A DNA stretch of 64,000 nt, from the NCBI RefSeq assembly GCF_003952465.1, contig NZ_CP034448.1, positions 5,247,001 through 5,311,000 of the forward strand, written 5' to 3'. The position numbers were made by a program, and so were the translations under genes. The DNA is from Mesorhizobium sp. M1B.F.Ca.ET.045.04.1.1 (lineage in GTDB: Bacteria > Pseudomonadota > Alphaproteobacteria > Rhizobiales > Rhizobiaceae). Under the pieces are notes generated by a model that saw only the letters and a list, made by a program, of their open reading frames with translations, was not told the DNA's origin and ran no database searches. Positions 19,160 to 27,541 of the stretch are shown one piece after another. Within the stretch, counting starts at the first letter, position 1. Every line of letters starts with the position of its first letter.

Positions 19160-19882
19160 TCAATTGTCGGCGACGATCGTGCAACGGCCGCCGCCCCTCA
19201 GAATTTCGCCGAAACCACCCTTTTCGTGGATCGAATAGACGATTATCGGAATGTTGTTTTCGCGCGCAAGAGCAATCGCGGCCGTATCCATGATCGTAAG
19301 CCCGCGTTTGATGACTTCGGCATGACTTATGCGGTCGAAGCGCACCGCGTCCGGATCCTTCTTGGGGTCTGCCGAATAGACGCCGTCGACCTGCGTGCCC
19401 TTGAACAGGGCGTCGGCGCCGATCTCGGCGGCGCGCAGCGCCGCGGCCGAATCGGTGGTGAAGAACGGATTGCCGGTGCCGCCGGCGAAGATCACCACCT
19501 TGCCCTGGTTCATATAGGCGGTCGCCTGGCGCTGCGAGAAGCTCTCGCAGAGCTCGGGCATGGCGATGGCCGAAAGCACCACGGCGTCGACGCCGATCTT
19601 GTTCAGCGAGGTGCGCAGCGCCAGCGAGTTGATGACGGTGGCGAGCATTCCCATGTGGTCGCCGGTGACGCGGTCGCCGCCCTTGGAGGCGACGGCCACG
19701 CCGCGGAAAATGTTGCCGCCGCCGATGACGACGCCGACTTCGATGCCAAGCGCGCGCGCCTCGGCAATGTCAGCGGCGATGCGGTCGACGACCGAAACGT
19801 CGATGCCGAAATGCTGTTCTCCCATCAACGCTTCGCCCGAAGCTTTCAGCAAGACACGTCGATAGAGGGGCTTCACCGTCAT
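19160..19882 (-). CDS. pyrH: Uridylate kinase
   Basis: 240 residues from MTVKPLYRRVLLKASGEAL, the normal UMP kinase N-terminus. Amino-acid-kinase fold motifs: GVVIGGGNIFRG, GDHMGMLATVINSLAL, IFAGGTGNPFFTTDSAAALRA and VDGVYSADPKKDPDA. It phosphorylates UMP to UDP in the cytoplasm. The frame extends 38 residues further upstream, but that stretch runs into a long hairpin (19978-20007) and is not conserved-looking. In most relatives tsf lies directly upstream; here a three-gene module separates them. Confidence 0.97.
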   Translation of the reverse strand: MTVKPLYRRVLLKASGEALMGEQHFGIDVSVVDRIAADIAEARALGIEVGVVIGGGNIFRGVAVASKGGDRVTGDHMGMLATVINSLALRTSLNKIGVDAVVLSAIAMPELCESFSQRQATAYMNQGKVVIFAGGTGNPFFTTDSAAALRAAEIGADALFKGTQVDGVYSADPKKDPDAVRFDRISHAEVIKRGLTIMDTAAIALARENNIPIIVYSIHEKGGFGEILRGGGRCTIVADN

Positions 19883-19977
19883 CTGGTTCCTCGAAAATCT
19901 CGGCGCGGCAAATCTGGGGACGAAAACTGCCCCGCTTCGCCTGGCGGCGCTGGCATGATGGATCGACCCGATACACG

Positions 19978-20007
19978 AAGGGCGCGGCGATGTCACGCCG
20001 CGCCCTT
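19978..20007. terminator. Long hairpin after the aldo/keto reductase gene
   Basis: A perfect 12-base stem (AAGGGCGCGGCG / CGCCGCGCCCTT) with a 6-base loop, 24 bases beyond the aldo/keto reductase stop and about 95 bases before pyrH. There is only a weak T-run on the minus strand. It probably ends or attenuates the inserted module's transcript before pyrH. Confidence 0.65.
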
Positions 20008-20031
20008 GCGCAAAATCCCAGGCTTTTTCGA

Positions 20032-21141
20032 TCAGTTGCTGCTGATGCTGACCGCCTCGCCTTCGACCAGGACCGGCAGCGAATAGCCCGAAGGCTTGTC
20101 GCCGGTCGCGGTGCCGCCTGTGACCCTGACCTGAATCTGCGAGCCGAAATACGGGTGAGGAAATGGCGCCGGAACGCTGCTGACCGCTTCCAGCCGCTGG
20201 CGAAGTGCGGCGGGAATTTCGAAATCCAGCGCCGCGAGATTGTCCTGCAGTTGCGCGAGCTTCGTCGCCCCGAGGATGACGGTTGCAACGCCGGGCTGCG
20301 TCGCAACCCAGTTAAGCGCCACCTCAGCCATGCTGCGGCCGAGTTCGGCGGCAACCTTCTCGAGCTCCGCCACGATCGCCCAGTTGCGGTCGCTGAATTT
20401 CTGGAAGCCCGGATGCGTGGTGTTGCGGAAACCGTCGAGCCGGCCGGCGTTCCCGGCCTGCGTCGGGCGGTATTTGCCGCTCAGCAACCCGCTGGCCAGC
20501 GGGCTCCAGACCATGATGCCGGCGCCGTGTCGTGTGGCCAAAGGCACGAATTCATGCTCGATCGTGCGCTCAGTCAGCGAATATTCGAGCTGCAGGGCCG
20601 AGATCGGCTCATAGCCGCGCAGTTCGGCGATCGCCTGCGCCCGGCCGGCATACCAGGCCGGCACGTCGGAGAGGCCGACATGGCGCACCTTGCCTGCGCG
20701 CACCAGGTCGTCCAGCGTGCGCAGCACCTCCTCGGCCGGCGTCAGCCGGTCCCACACATGCATGAGATAGAGGTCGACATAGTCGGTTCCGAGCCGCCTC
20801 AACGAAGCGTCGATGGCGCGCATGATGTTCTTGCGGCCATTGCCGCCGGCATTCGGATTGCCCGGTTCAGAATTGAAGGTGAATTTGGTGGCGATCACCG
20901 CCTTGTCGCGCAAACCGCGCTCGGCGACGAATTCGCCGAGCCAGGTCTCGGCAGTGCCGCCGGTGTATAGGTCGGCGGTGTCGAAGAAATTGCCGCCAGC
21001 CTCGACATAGGCATCGAACATGGCGCGGGCGGTATCCCTGTCAGCGCCCCAGCCCCATTCGGTGCCGAAGGTCATGGTGCCCAACGCCAGCCGGCTGACG
21101 CGCAGACCGCTGTTGCCGAGCGTGTAATAGGTCATGCTCAT
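20032..21141 (-). CDS. Aldo/keto reductase
   Basis: 369 residues with the start at 21141, where GGAG is 6 bases upstream (MSMTYYTLGNSGL); the longer frame has no ribosome site. TIM-barrel AKR with the tetrad visible: Asp and Tyr in FFDTADLYTGG, Lys in VIATKF, His in LYLMHVWDRL. NADPH-site residues are in the C-terminal VILGATKLAQLQDN region. The substrate is unknown. After the barrel there is a tail of about 40 residues (FGSQIQVRVTGGTATGDKP) rich in Gly and Thr. It lies 22 bases after the NTF2-like gene and both are divergent from a LysR regulator, which probably controls them. Confidence 0.88.
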   Translation of the reverse strand: MSMTYYTLGNSGLRVSRLALGTMTFGTEWGWGADRDTARAMFDAYVEAGGNFFDTADLYTGGTAETWLGEFVAERGLRDKAVIATKFTFNSEPGNPNAGGNGRKNIMRAIDASLRRLGTDYVDLYLMHVWDRLTPAEEVLRTLDDLVRAGKVRHVGLSDVPAWYAGRAQAIAELRGYEPISALQLEYSLTERTIEHEFVPLATRHGAGIMVWSPLASGLLSGKYRPTQAGNAGRLDGFRNTTHPGFQKFSDRNWAIVAELEKVAAELGRSMAEVALNWVATQPGVATVILGATKLAQLQDNLAALDFEIPAALRQRLEAVSSVPAPFPHPYFGSQIQVRVTGGTATGDKPSGYSLPVLVEGEAVSISSN

Positions 21142-21163
21142 GATGTTCTCCGATCCTGTTTGC

Positions 21164-21691
21164 TTACTGGCCGGGGGTCGCCTTGACCCAGGGATTGCCG
21201 CGCTCATGCGTCATGCGGAAGGTGAAGCCGTCGACCTTCCAGCCGGCGCCGGAGCGGGTCAGGTGGTGCTCATAGGTGCCCCACACTTCCCAGAGCGGGT
21301 CGCCATTACCCTCCATCCGGTTCCAGGCATAGCCGTTGGAGCGAACGGTCGCCGCATCGGCCTCGATGACGACCTGATGGTTGGTGCGCAGATGCAGGCT
21401 CGTCTTGCCGCCCTTGAGGTTGGCCGCCCATACGCCGATCAGATCGTCGGAGGCGATGGTGGCGGCAGGCTGGCCGGAAAGACTGCTGAAATCGGCGGTG
21501 ACGCGGTCCGCGAAATAGCTGCGCGCAAGCTTCCAGTCCTGCGCATCGACGGCGCGGTCGATCGCATCCGCGATACGAATGACGGCGCGCTCATCGGCAA
21601 GCGCCTGCCAGCCCGTGGGTTCGGCTCCGCCGGCGTCGATCGGCGCCAGCGCCAATCCTGCCGCGAAGGTCATGTGTCTCAACGCATTCAT
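21164..21691 (-). CDS. Secreted NTF2/SnoaL-like protein
   Basis: 175 residues. A GAGGAG ribosome site precedes the ATG. A signal peptide of about 22 residues (MNALRHMTFAAGLALAPIDAGG) is followed by a SnoaL_4-like cone fold: IADAIDRAVDAQDWKLARSY, then VWAANLKGG and GWKVDGFTFRMTHERGNP. Such domains act as small enzymes or binding proteins; no catalytic residues can be assigned here. Operon with the downstream aldo/keto reductase. Confidence 0.72.
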   Translation of the reverse strand: MNALRHMTFAAGLALAPIDAGGAEPTGWQALADERAVIRIADAIDRAVDAQDWKLARSYFADRVTADFSSLSGQPAATIASDDLIGVWAANLKGGKTSLHLRTNHQVVIEADAATVRSNGYAWNRMEGNGDPLWEVWGTYEHHLTRSGAGWKVDGFTFRMTHERGNPWVKATPGQ

Positions 21692-21805
21692 GTCTTTTCT
21701 CCTCGAGGATCAGCCCATCGCCGATGTGTTGAGGACAATGTGGAGCAGCGCGTTGGCATCGATAAGATTGCATTGTTCGTAAAGACCATGCGATATCATT
21801 CATGA

Positions 21806-22732
21806 ATGGATCGCGATCTGCTCACGCATCTGCCTGTTGTAGTCGCCGTGGCGCGGCGCGGCGGCTTCGCGCTCGCCGCGGCTGAGCTCAGCATGAGCCC
21901 GTCGGCCGTCAGCCATGCGGTGCGGCTGGTGGAAGAGCGGATCGGCCAGCCGCTGTTCGCCCGCACGACGCGCAGCGTTTCACTGACCGAAGCCGGCCGA
22001 GCGCTGGTGGAGACGGCGGCCCCCGCCCTTCAGGAGATCGCCGAACGATTGGACCGCATCCGCGGCGTCAAGGGCCGGCCCTCCGGCCTTCTCAGGATCA
22101 ATGCTTCCAACATCGCAATCCCCTTGGCGGTGACGCCCGTGGTCGCGGCCATGGCCGAGCGCTATCCGGACGTAACCGTCGAGGTCTTCGCCGACCAGGC
22201 TCTGGTCGATATCGTCGGAGAGGGTTTCGACGCCGGCATCAGGCTCGGCGAGATGATCGCGCAGGACATGGTCACCGTGCGGCTCACGCCACCCTTCAAG
22301 GCCGTGATCGTCGCTTCGCCCACCTATGTCGGGAAGCACGGCCGTCCGCGCAACGTCGCCGACCTCGCCAACCACAATTGCATCGGCTATCGGCTCGTCC
22401 GCTCGGGCGGGCTCTATCGCTGGGATTTGAACGATAACGGCAAGGATGTCGTGGTCGAGACGCGCGGCACGGCCGTCGTCACCGATTCGCTTGCAGCGGT
22501 CGATTTAGCACTTGCGGGCGTCGGGCTCGCCTATGTGTTCGAGCCGCTGGTGCGTGCCGGTCTTGCCGCCGGGCGCCTCGTCCAGATCCTGCCGAAGACG
22601 GCGATCGAGGAGCCGGGCCTCTTCCTCTACTTTCCGCGCCGGGCGTCGATGGCGCCGAAGCTCAGGGCCTTTATCGATACCGCACAAGAGATCGGCCGGG
22701 CATCCATGCGGACACCCGGCCGAGTTGCCTGA
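21806..22732 (+). CDS. LysR-family transcriptional regulator
   Basis: 308 residues. Winged helix-turn-helix at 1-60 (VAVARRGGFALAAAELSMSPSAVSHAVRLVEERIGQPLFARTT, read in parts) and a LysR substrate-binding domain from about 90. Divergent from the NTF2/aldo-keto reductase operon with a 114-base shared intergenic region, the classic LysR arrangement, so these are its likely targets and an aldehyde or ketone its possible effector. A palindrome ATTCATGAAT overlaps its start codon and could be an autoregulatory site (inference). Confidence 0.9.
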   Translation: MDRDLLTHLPVVVAVARRGGFALAAAELSMSPSAVSHAVRLVEERIGQPLFARTTRSVSLTEAGRALVETAAPALQEIAERLDRIRGVKGRPSGLLRINASNIAIPLAVTPVVAAMAERYPDVTVEVFADQALVDIVGEGFDAGIRLGEMIAQDMVTVRLTPPFKAVIVASPTYVGKHGRPRNVADLANHNCIGYRLVRSGGLYRWDLNDNGKDVVVETRGTAVVTDSLAAVDLALAGVGLAYVFEPLVRAGLAAGRLVQILPKTAIEEPGLFLYFPRRASMAPKLRAFIDTAQEIGRASMRTPGRVA

Positions 22733-22759
22733 GCTGTTTAGCCTTACTTTTTCTTCGGG

Positions 22760-23680
22760 CTATTTCTTGACCGCGGCCGCGACTTCCGCCGCGAAGTCGG
22801 TCGTTTCCTTCTCGATGCCCTCGCCAAGCGCGAAGCGCAGGTAAGCGTTGATCTTGGCCGGAGCGCCGATCTCCTTCTCGGCATCCTTCAGCGCCTTCTC
22901 GACGGTGATGTCGGGATTGAGCACGAAGGCCTGCTTCAGAAGCACCACCTCTTCGTAGAACTTGCGCAGGCGGCCCTCGACCATCTTCTCGATGATCGCC
23001 TCGGGCTTGCCGGTCTGGCGCGCCTGGTCGGCGAAGATCGCCTTCTCGCGCTCGACCGCGGCCGGATCGAGTTCTTCCGTGGTCAGCGCCATCGGGTTGG
23101 TGGCGGCGACATGCATGGCGACCTGACGGCCGAAGGCGTTCGCCGCATGCTCATTGCCGGTGGTCTCGATCGCGACCAGCACGCCGAGCTTGCCGAGGCC
23201 GTCGGCAACGGCGTTGTGCACATAAGTCGCCACCGCGCCGTGCGGAACGGTGAGCTTGGCCGAGCGGCGGAAGCCCATGTTCTCGCCGATGGTGCCAACC
23301 GCGTCCTTGATGGTGTCCGCGACCGACTTGTCGGAGCCCGGATACTTGGCCGCGGCCACCGCCTCGGTCGTGCCGTAGGCGAGCGCGACCTTGGCGACCT
23401 TGGCGACGATTTCCTGGAAGGCCGCGTTGCGTGCGACGAAGTCGGTCTCCGAATTGACCTCGACGACCGCGGCTTCGCGAACGCCGGAATCGACGCCGAT
23501 CAGGCCTTCCGCCGCGGTGCGGCCGGCCTTCTTGTCGGCCTTGGAGATGCCCTTCTTGCGCAGCCAGTCGACGGCCTCCTCCATGTTGCCGTTGGTTTCG
23601 TTCAACGCCGCCTTGCAGTCCATCATGCCCGCGCCGGTCAAGTCGCGGAGTTCTTTGACCTGTGCAGCCGTAATGCTCAT
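22760..23680 (-). CDS. tsf: Elongation factor Ts
   Basis: 306 residues. N-terminal UBA-like domain MSITAAQVKELRDLTGAGMM with DCKAALNETNGNMEEAVDWL, then the core motif ETDFVARNAAF (TDFV contacts EF-Tu) and dimerisation domains. It recycles EF-Tu by GDP/GTP exchange. It follows rpsB after 120 bases containing a hairpin. It is convergent with the LysR gene, 27 bases apart. Confidence 0.97.
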   Translation of the reverse strand: MSITAAQVKELRDLTGAGMMDCKAALNETNGNMEEAVDWLRKKGISKADKKAGRTAAEGLIGVDSGVREAAVVEVNSETDFVARNAAFQEIVAKVAKVALAYGTTEAVAAAKYPGSDKSVADTIKDAVGTIGENMGFRRSAKLTVPHGAVATYVHNAVADGLGKLGVLVAIETTGNEHAANAFGRQVAMHVAATNPMALTTEELDPAAVEREKAIFADQARQTGKPEAIIEKMVEGRLRKFYEEVVLLKQAFVLNPDITVEKALKDAEKEIGAPAKINAYLRFALGEGIEKETTDFAAEVAAAVKK

Positions 23681-23774
23681 TGTCGCCTCTTTGTTTCAAA
23701 TGCGCCGACGCACCATCGAATCCCGATGATGCGCCCGGCAAAAGCGCTTTAGCGCGCCAACTTATTGGAAAGAT

Positions 23775-23794
23775 GAAGGCCGCAACCGGCCTTC
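23775..23794. terminator. Hairpin between rpsB and tsf
   Basis: A perfect 8-base stem GAAGGCCG / CGGCCTTC with a CAAC loop, 6 bases beyond the rpsB stop on the minus strand and followed there by ATCTTT. A weak T-run suggests partial termination that would lower tsf relative to rpsB. Confidence 0.55.
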
Positions 23795-23800
23795 GCTTTT

Positions 23801-24580
23801 TCAGGCTTCCGGGGTCTCGGCGGCCGGGGTATCGAGCGCCGGCTCGACCGGGGCCTCGGCGGACGCGCCGATATCCATGCCGAGCGCGCCCTGCTGGCGG
23901 GCGATGCCGTCGATGGCAGCCTTGGCGATCAGATCGCAATAGAGCTGGATGGCGCGGGCCGCGTCGTCATTGCCGGGGATCGGGAAGTCGATCTTGTCCG
24001 GGTCGCAGTTCGAATCGATGATGGCGACGACCGGAATGCCGAGGCGCTTGGCCTCGAGGATGGCGATCGCTTCCTTGTTGGTGTCGATGACGAACATCAG
24101 GTCCGGCGTCGAGCCCATATCCTTGATGCCGCCCAGCGCCTTGTTGAGCTTCTCGCGCTCGCGGTCGAGGTTGAGGCGCTCCTTCTTGGTGAGGCCCTGG
24201 GCCTCGCCAGCAAGCGTCTCATCGAGCTTGCGCAGGCGCTGGATCGAGTTCGAGATCGTCTTCCAGTTGGTCAGCATGCCGCCCAGCCAACGCGAGTTGA
24301 CATAGTACTGGGCCGAACGCTGCGCCGCGTCGGCGACGATATCCGAAGCCTGGCGCTTGGTGCCGACGAACAGCACGCGGCCGCCCTTGGCAACGGTGTC
24401 GGAGACCTGCTTAAGGGCCTGGTGCAGCAGCGGAACCGTCTGCGACAGGTCGACGATATGGATGTTGTTGCGGGCGCCGTAGATGTAGGGCGCCATCTTC
24501 GGGTTCCAGCGGTGGGTCTGGTGGCCGAAGTGAACACCAGCTTCGAGAAGCTGGCGCATGCTGAAATCAGGCAGAGCCAT
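23801..24580 (-). CDS. rpsB: 30S ribosomal protein S2
   Basis: 259 residues. MRQLLEAGVHFGHQTHRWNP and MAPYIYGARNNIHIVDL are S2 signatures, with VLFVGTKRQA and VDSRWLGG-like NSRWLGGMLTNW. The C-terminal extension (about 30 residues, Ala/Glu/Pro rich) is common in alphaproteobacteria. First gene of the rpsB-lpxB cluster, with a long leader of more than 120 bases and a good upstream promoter. Confidence 0.98.
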   Translation of the reverse strand: MALPDFSMRQLLEAGVHFGHQTHRWNPKMAPYIYGARNNIHIVDLSQTVPLLHQALKQVSDTVAKGGRVLFVGTKRQASDIVADAAQRSAQYYVNSRWLGGMLTNWKTISNSIQRLRKLDETLAGEAQGLTKKERLNLDREREKLNKALGGIKDMGSTPDLMFVIDTNKEAIAILEAKRLGIPVVAIIDSNCDPDKIDFPIPGNDDAARAIQLYCDLIAKAAIDGIARQQGALGMDIGASAEAPVEPALDTPAAETPEA

Positions 24581-24706
24581 TCTTTAGTTCCTTTCCGGTT
24601 GGCCTCCACGGACACAGGCATTTCGGACGGATATCCTGATGCCACCGGAGGTTTCAGCCGGATTTCTCCCGGGCAGACACCAAAGTCCGTGTGTGGAATG
24701 AGCGCG

Positions 24707-24735
24707 CATATAGAGGGGATGCGCCATAAACGCAA
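24707..24735 (-). promoter_or_regulatory. Candidate rpsB promoter with long structured leader
   Basis: Minus-strand TTGCGT (24735-24730) and TATATG (24712-24707) are 17 bases apart. Transcription would start near 24700, leaving a leader of about 120 bases before rpsB. The leader can fold: GGCAT...ATGCC pairs around an inner GGAT/ATCC (roughly 24610-24645). Such a leader could allow autoregulation by S2, as known in other proteobacteria; here it is inference. Confidence 0.55.
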
Positions 24736-24781
24736 GCGAGGCACCGGAAAACGCTTTTGCCTGCGGCGATCCGCGCAGCCA

Positions 24782-24830
24782 ATGCATGTCGCCCAGAAGT
24801 GTGCTGCGGTTCTGAGACAACGACATGCAT
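24782..24830. repeat. Rhizobial palindromic intergenic repeat, copy 1
   Basis: 49 bases bounded by a perfect 10-base inverted repeat ATGCATGTCG / CGACATGCAT, with an inner CAGAA...TTCTG pair. It lies between the DUF4031 stop and the rpsB promoter. The sequence resembles the short palindromic elements spread through intergenic regions of rhizobia and Brucella; two relatives occur at 28812 and 32073. Confidence 0.8.
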
Positions 24831-24838
24831 AAAGCAGA

Positions 24839-25117
24839 TCAGCGTTTCACCTTTCCGTTCGGCACCCGCACGCGGCGGAAGATCGCCACGATCTCCTCTC
24901 GGCTGCATTCGACCGCGCCAAGTCGCACGGCACGGTCGCGCTCGAAACCGGTGATATCGTAATGCGGCGCCGATGTCTTCGGCGGTCCCTGATAGGACGA
25001 GCGCTTGACGCCGAGCTCTGCGGCGAAGCGATGCAACTCGTCGGTGTCGTCGGCAAGCAGATGGCACCAGCGGTGGCCGGCCCATTTCCAGATCGCCGCA
25101 TCGACATAGACAGCCAT
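24839..25117 (-). CDS. DUF4031 domain protein
   Basis: 92 residues, complete: MAVYVDAAIWKWAGHRWCHL at the N-terminus, then ADDTDELHRFAAELGVKRSS, PHYDITGFERDRAVRLGAVE. These are DUF4031 features (YVD, CHL.AD, HYD). Function unknown; the conserved His, Asp and Cys hint at a small hydrolase or metal site, not demonstrated. It lies downstream of the acyltransferase gene, 63 bases apart, same strand. Confidence 0.75.
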   Translation of the reverse strand: MAVYVDAAIWKWAGHRWCHLLADDTDELHRFAAELGVKRSSYQGPPKTSAPHYDITGFERDRAVRLGAVECSREEIVAIFRRVRVPNGKVKR

Positions 25118-25180
25118 CGAGCTTGCCGCACTCCTACCGACATTGGTGGCCCGCTCACGGTCACCCGGGCCGAAATGAAG

Positions 25181-26476
25181 TCAGCGATGATAGAAGGGAT
25201 TCGGATAGGAAATGAAGCCGCCGGCGGCTTCGAGCTCGGCGACGATCCCTGTCACCGCTTCCTGCATGCGCGAGCGCAGTTCGGCGAGCGCCTCGTCGAC
25301 CGAGCCCTTGTAGTCGTGCAATCCCAAAGGCTCTGGCACGCGGATGTGCGCGCAGCGCGGTCCCGCGGGTTGCGGGACGAAGCGGTTGATCGTGTCGCGA
25401 AGGGTGCCCTTGCAATAATCGTTGCGGATGCGTTTCAGGTGCTCGGCGATTTCTTCCTGGGTGATCGTTTGATTGGCGAAGGCCCAGGGGCCGACGCGCT
25501 GAATGCGCTGGATCGTTTCCGTCAGCTTTCGCACACGTTTCTGCTCACCGGCATCGGCCTTATTCTCACGCAGCCATCGGCGTGAGCACCGCAGCAACTC
25601 GGCCATATCCAGGCCCGGCTCGGCAGCAATGGCTGCGGCTAGCTCCCGTCCAAGCACAGCCAGAACGCCTTGCTGGCGGTCGGCATAGGAAGCGCCCTCC
25701 TCCGCCGCCAGGCCACAGGCCTGTTCGTCGCGGGACAGTAAGATCGAATAGATACGATAGACGCGTTCCGGCAGAGAGCCGTTTGCGGCGCTTGCGATTT
25801 TCAGACTCTTCTCGATGTAGGCGCATTCGCGAGCGAGCGCCCGCTCGACATTGCCGGTGAAAGCGAGTTTCCAGACGACCGGAGCGACCCAAGCCTTGAA
25901 ATCCTGGTTCGTCTCGCGACCGCGCTTCAAGGCTTCGAGCCCCATCTCCACCGCACCCGGAAGCAATGGCCCGACATAGTTACTGTGCCAGCCGACAGCG
26001 CCTTCCGGATGAAGCAGCACGCCATGGCCTTTGAGGGCCCAGTCGACCGAATGCGCCTTGGCGGCGTCGGTGTTGCCGGGAATCTGCGCGATCAGATTGT
26101 TGGCCAGCCAGAATTTCTGCATCAGCCGGCCAAGCCCGTTGACCACGCCATGCGTCGCCCATGAGGCGGCAAGCGGACTGACGCGCGAGACGATCTCCTT
26201 GTCGATCATCCAGTCGGTGAAGAATTCCGGATGGTTGGGCGTGATGAACGTCGCTTGGCCCCCGCCGCAGCAGGCCTGCAGTCTTTGCCGGTCGGCGGCG
26301 GGAAAGTCGATGTGGCGGACGTTTGAGACACCGCGCAGGCCGGCCAGGCGGTTGAACGGCAACAGGTCGCGAAACCCCGGAACGCCCCTCAACATGACGA
26401 CGCGGTTGACGATCGTCATCACATTGATCAGCGCCGGATTGGGTCGCGGCGCCACGAACACGTCGATCCTGCCCAA
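25181..26476 (-). CDS. Acyltransferase of the PlsC-like superfamily
   Basis: 431 residues if translation starts at the TTG at 26476, which has GGGGGAG 4 bases upstream; a TTG at 26500 or the ATG at 26419 are alternatives. The catalytic motif is TPNHPEFFTD (His82, Asp88), one residue longer than the usual HX4D. LLHPEGAVGWHSN (156-159 HPEG) matches the FPEG phosphate-binding motif. The last 200 residues are helical and unlike standard PlsC. Probably a membrane-associated glycerolipid or related acyltransferase; the substrate is not predictable. Confidence 0.7.
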   Translation of the reverse strand: MGRIDVFVAPRPNPALINVMTIVNRVVMLRGVPGFRDLLPFNRLAGLRGVSNVRHIDFPAADRQRLQACCGGGQATFITPNHPEFFTDWMIDKEIVSRVSPLAASWATHGVVNGLGRLMQKFWLANNLIAQIPGNTDAAKAHSVDWALKGHGVLLHPEGAVGWHSNYVGPLLPGAVEMGLEALKRGRETNQDFKAWVAPVVWKLAFTGNVERALARECAYIEKSLKIASAANGSLPERVYRIYSILLSRDEQACGLAAEEGASYADRQQGVLAVLGRELAAAIAAEPGLDMAELLRCSRRWLRENKADAGEQKRVRKLTETIQRIQRVGPWAFANQTITQEEIAEHLKRIRNDYCKGTLRDTINRFVPQPAGPRCAHIRVPEPLGLHDYKGSVDEALAELRSRMQEAVTGIVAELEAAGGFISYPNPFYHR

Positions 26477-26572
26477 GCTTCTCCCCCGAAGTGCCCGCAA
26501 GGAAGCTGGAACCGGATTGCGGCGCCTTCAAGTCGAGCCGCCCCGGCAGGTCGATTTGTGGTTAACTCGTCG

Positions 26573-27403
26573 CTATTTCGACGCCGGGCAAGGCTTGGCC
26601 TGATCGAACAGCGATAGGTTGACCAGCTTGCCGGTCATCGAGAAGTCGCCATAGTCCATGACGAGATCGCGCGTGATGCCGTTTTCGTGCAGCTTGAAGC
26701 TGATCCGGTACTCCGGCACTTCCTCGCCGCTTTTGTCGGTATCGTCGAAATAGGCGATGTCGACCGGCCAGTACTTGTCGGTCGCGAGCTTGGCGAGCGC
26801 CGGCGCTTCGGGGTCCAACTTGTCGGCGTCCGTCCTCTTGCCGACGACGACCGTGGTCGTCATCACCTTGTTGGCATCCTCGGAGCCGTCGAACAGATTG
26901 GTCTGATAGAAATTTTCTCCCCGCTCGGCCTTGCCGATCAGTTCGACCAGGTGCTGGGTCGGGAACTGCGTGGCGGCGAGCTCGAGGGTGTTCTTCTCGG
27001 GCTTGTCGATATCCACCTTGAGGCCTTTCGGCTCCCTGGTCGCCATGCCCTTGACTTCCTTGTCGAGGTTCTGATCGACGAAGGATTTCGTCACGAAGGA
27101 GAAGGTCTTGCCCTCGGCGTCCTCGAACGTCGTCGTCTGCTGGTCGGTCAGCCTGGTGTTGTCGCTGGTGACGATCTGGGTGACGAAGCGGAATTTAACC
27201 GTGTAGCCCTCGCAGGGCGAGCCGTTGAACTCGTACACCATGCGGCCGGAAATGCCGGTGATGCCCGATCGGTCCGACGCCTTGTTCAGGGTGAGGTCGT
27301 AGACGGCGCGGTGCGCCTGCAGCGCGGGCACGGCAAAGGCCGGAGCCATCGGGATGGCCGTCGACAGGAGAGCGGCGGAAAGAAAAAGGCGCGTCACGCG
27401 CAT
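26573..27403 (-). CDS. eipB: EipB-like periplasmic envelope integrity protein (DUF1849)
   Basis: 276 residues. Signal peptide of about 24 residues ending AFA, then LQAHRAVYDLTLNKAS, the start of the DUF1849 beta-spiral domain. The two cysteines known to form a disulfide in Brucella EipB are present: one in GSPCEGYTV and one near the end in KPCPASK. EipB is periplasmic and needed for envelope integrity in Brucella, genetically tied to TtpA. It is divergent from the RidA gene. Confidence 0.82.
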   Translation of the reverse strand: MRVTRLFLSAALLSTAIPMAPAFAVPALQAHRAVYDLTLNKASDRSGITGISGRMVYEFNGSPCEGYTVKFRFVTQIVTSDNTRLTDQQTTTFEDAEGKTFSFVTKSFVDQNLDKEVKGMATREPKGLKVDIDKPEKNTLELAATQFPTQHLVELIGKAERGENFYQTNLFDGSEDANKVMTTTVVVGKRTDADKLDPEAPALAKLATDKYWPVDIAYFDDTDKSGEEVPEYRISFKLHENGITRDLVMDYGDFSMTGKLVNLSLFDQAKPCPASK

Positions 27404-27541
27404 GAAGTGCTCCGATCGTCGCGGCCGATGGCAGACCGCAGGGAAAGATGGTCCAGCTTAAAAAAAGTCGTGGCGGAAGCGAGGCAAAAATAGCAATTTC
27501 GGCCCGGCCAACGCGGCGTCTTCCAGCAATAGGGAAAACCA

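Noticed and set aside
20032..22732. Genomic island or prophage between tsf and pyrH
   Set aside because: Only three metabolic/regulatory genes, no integrase, transposase or tRNA target site.
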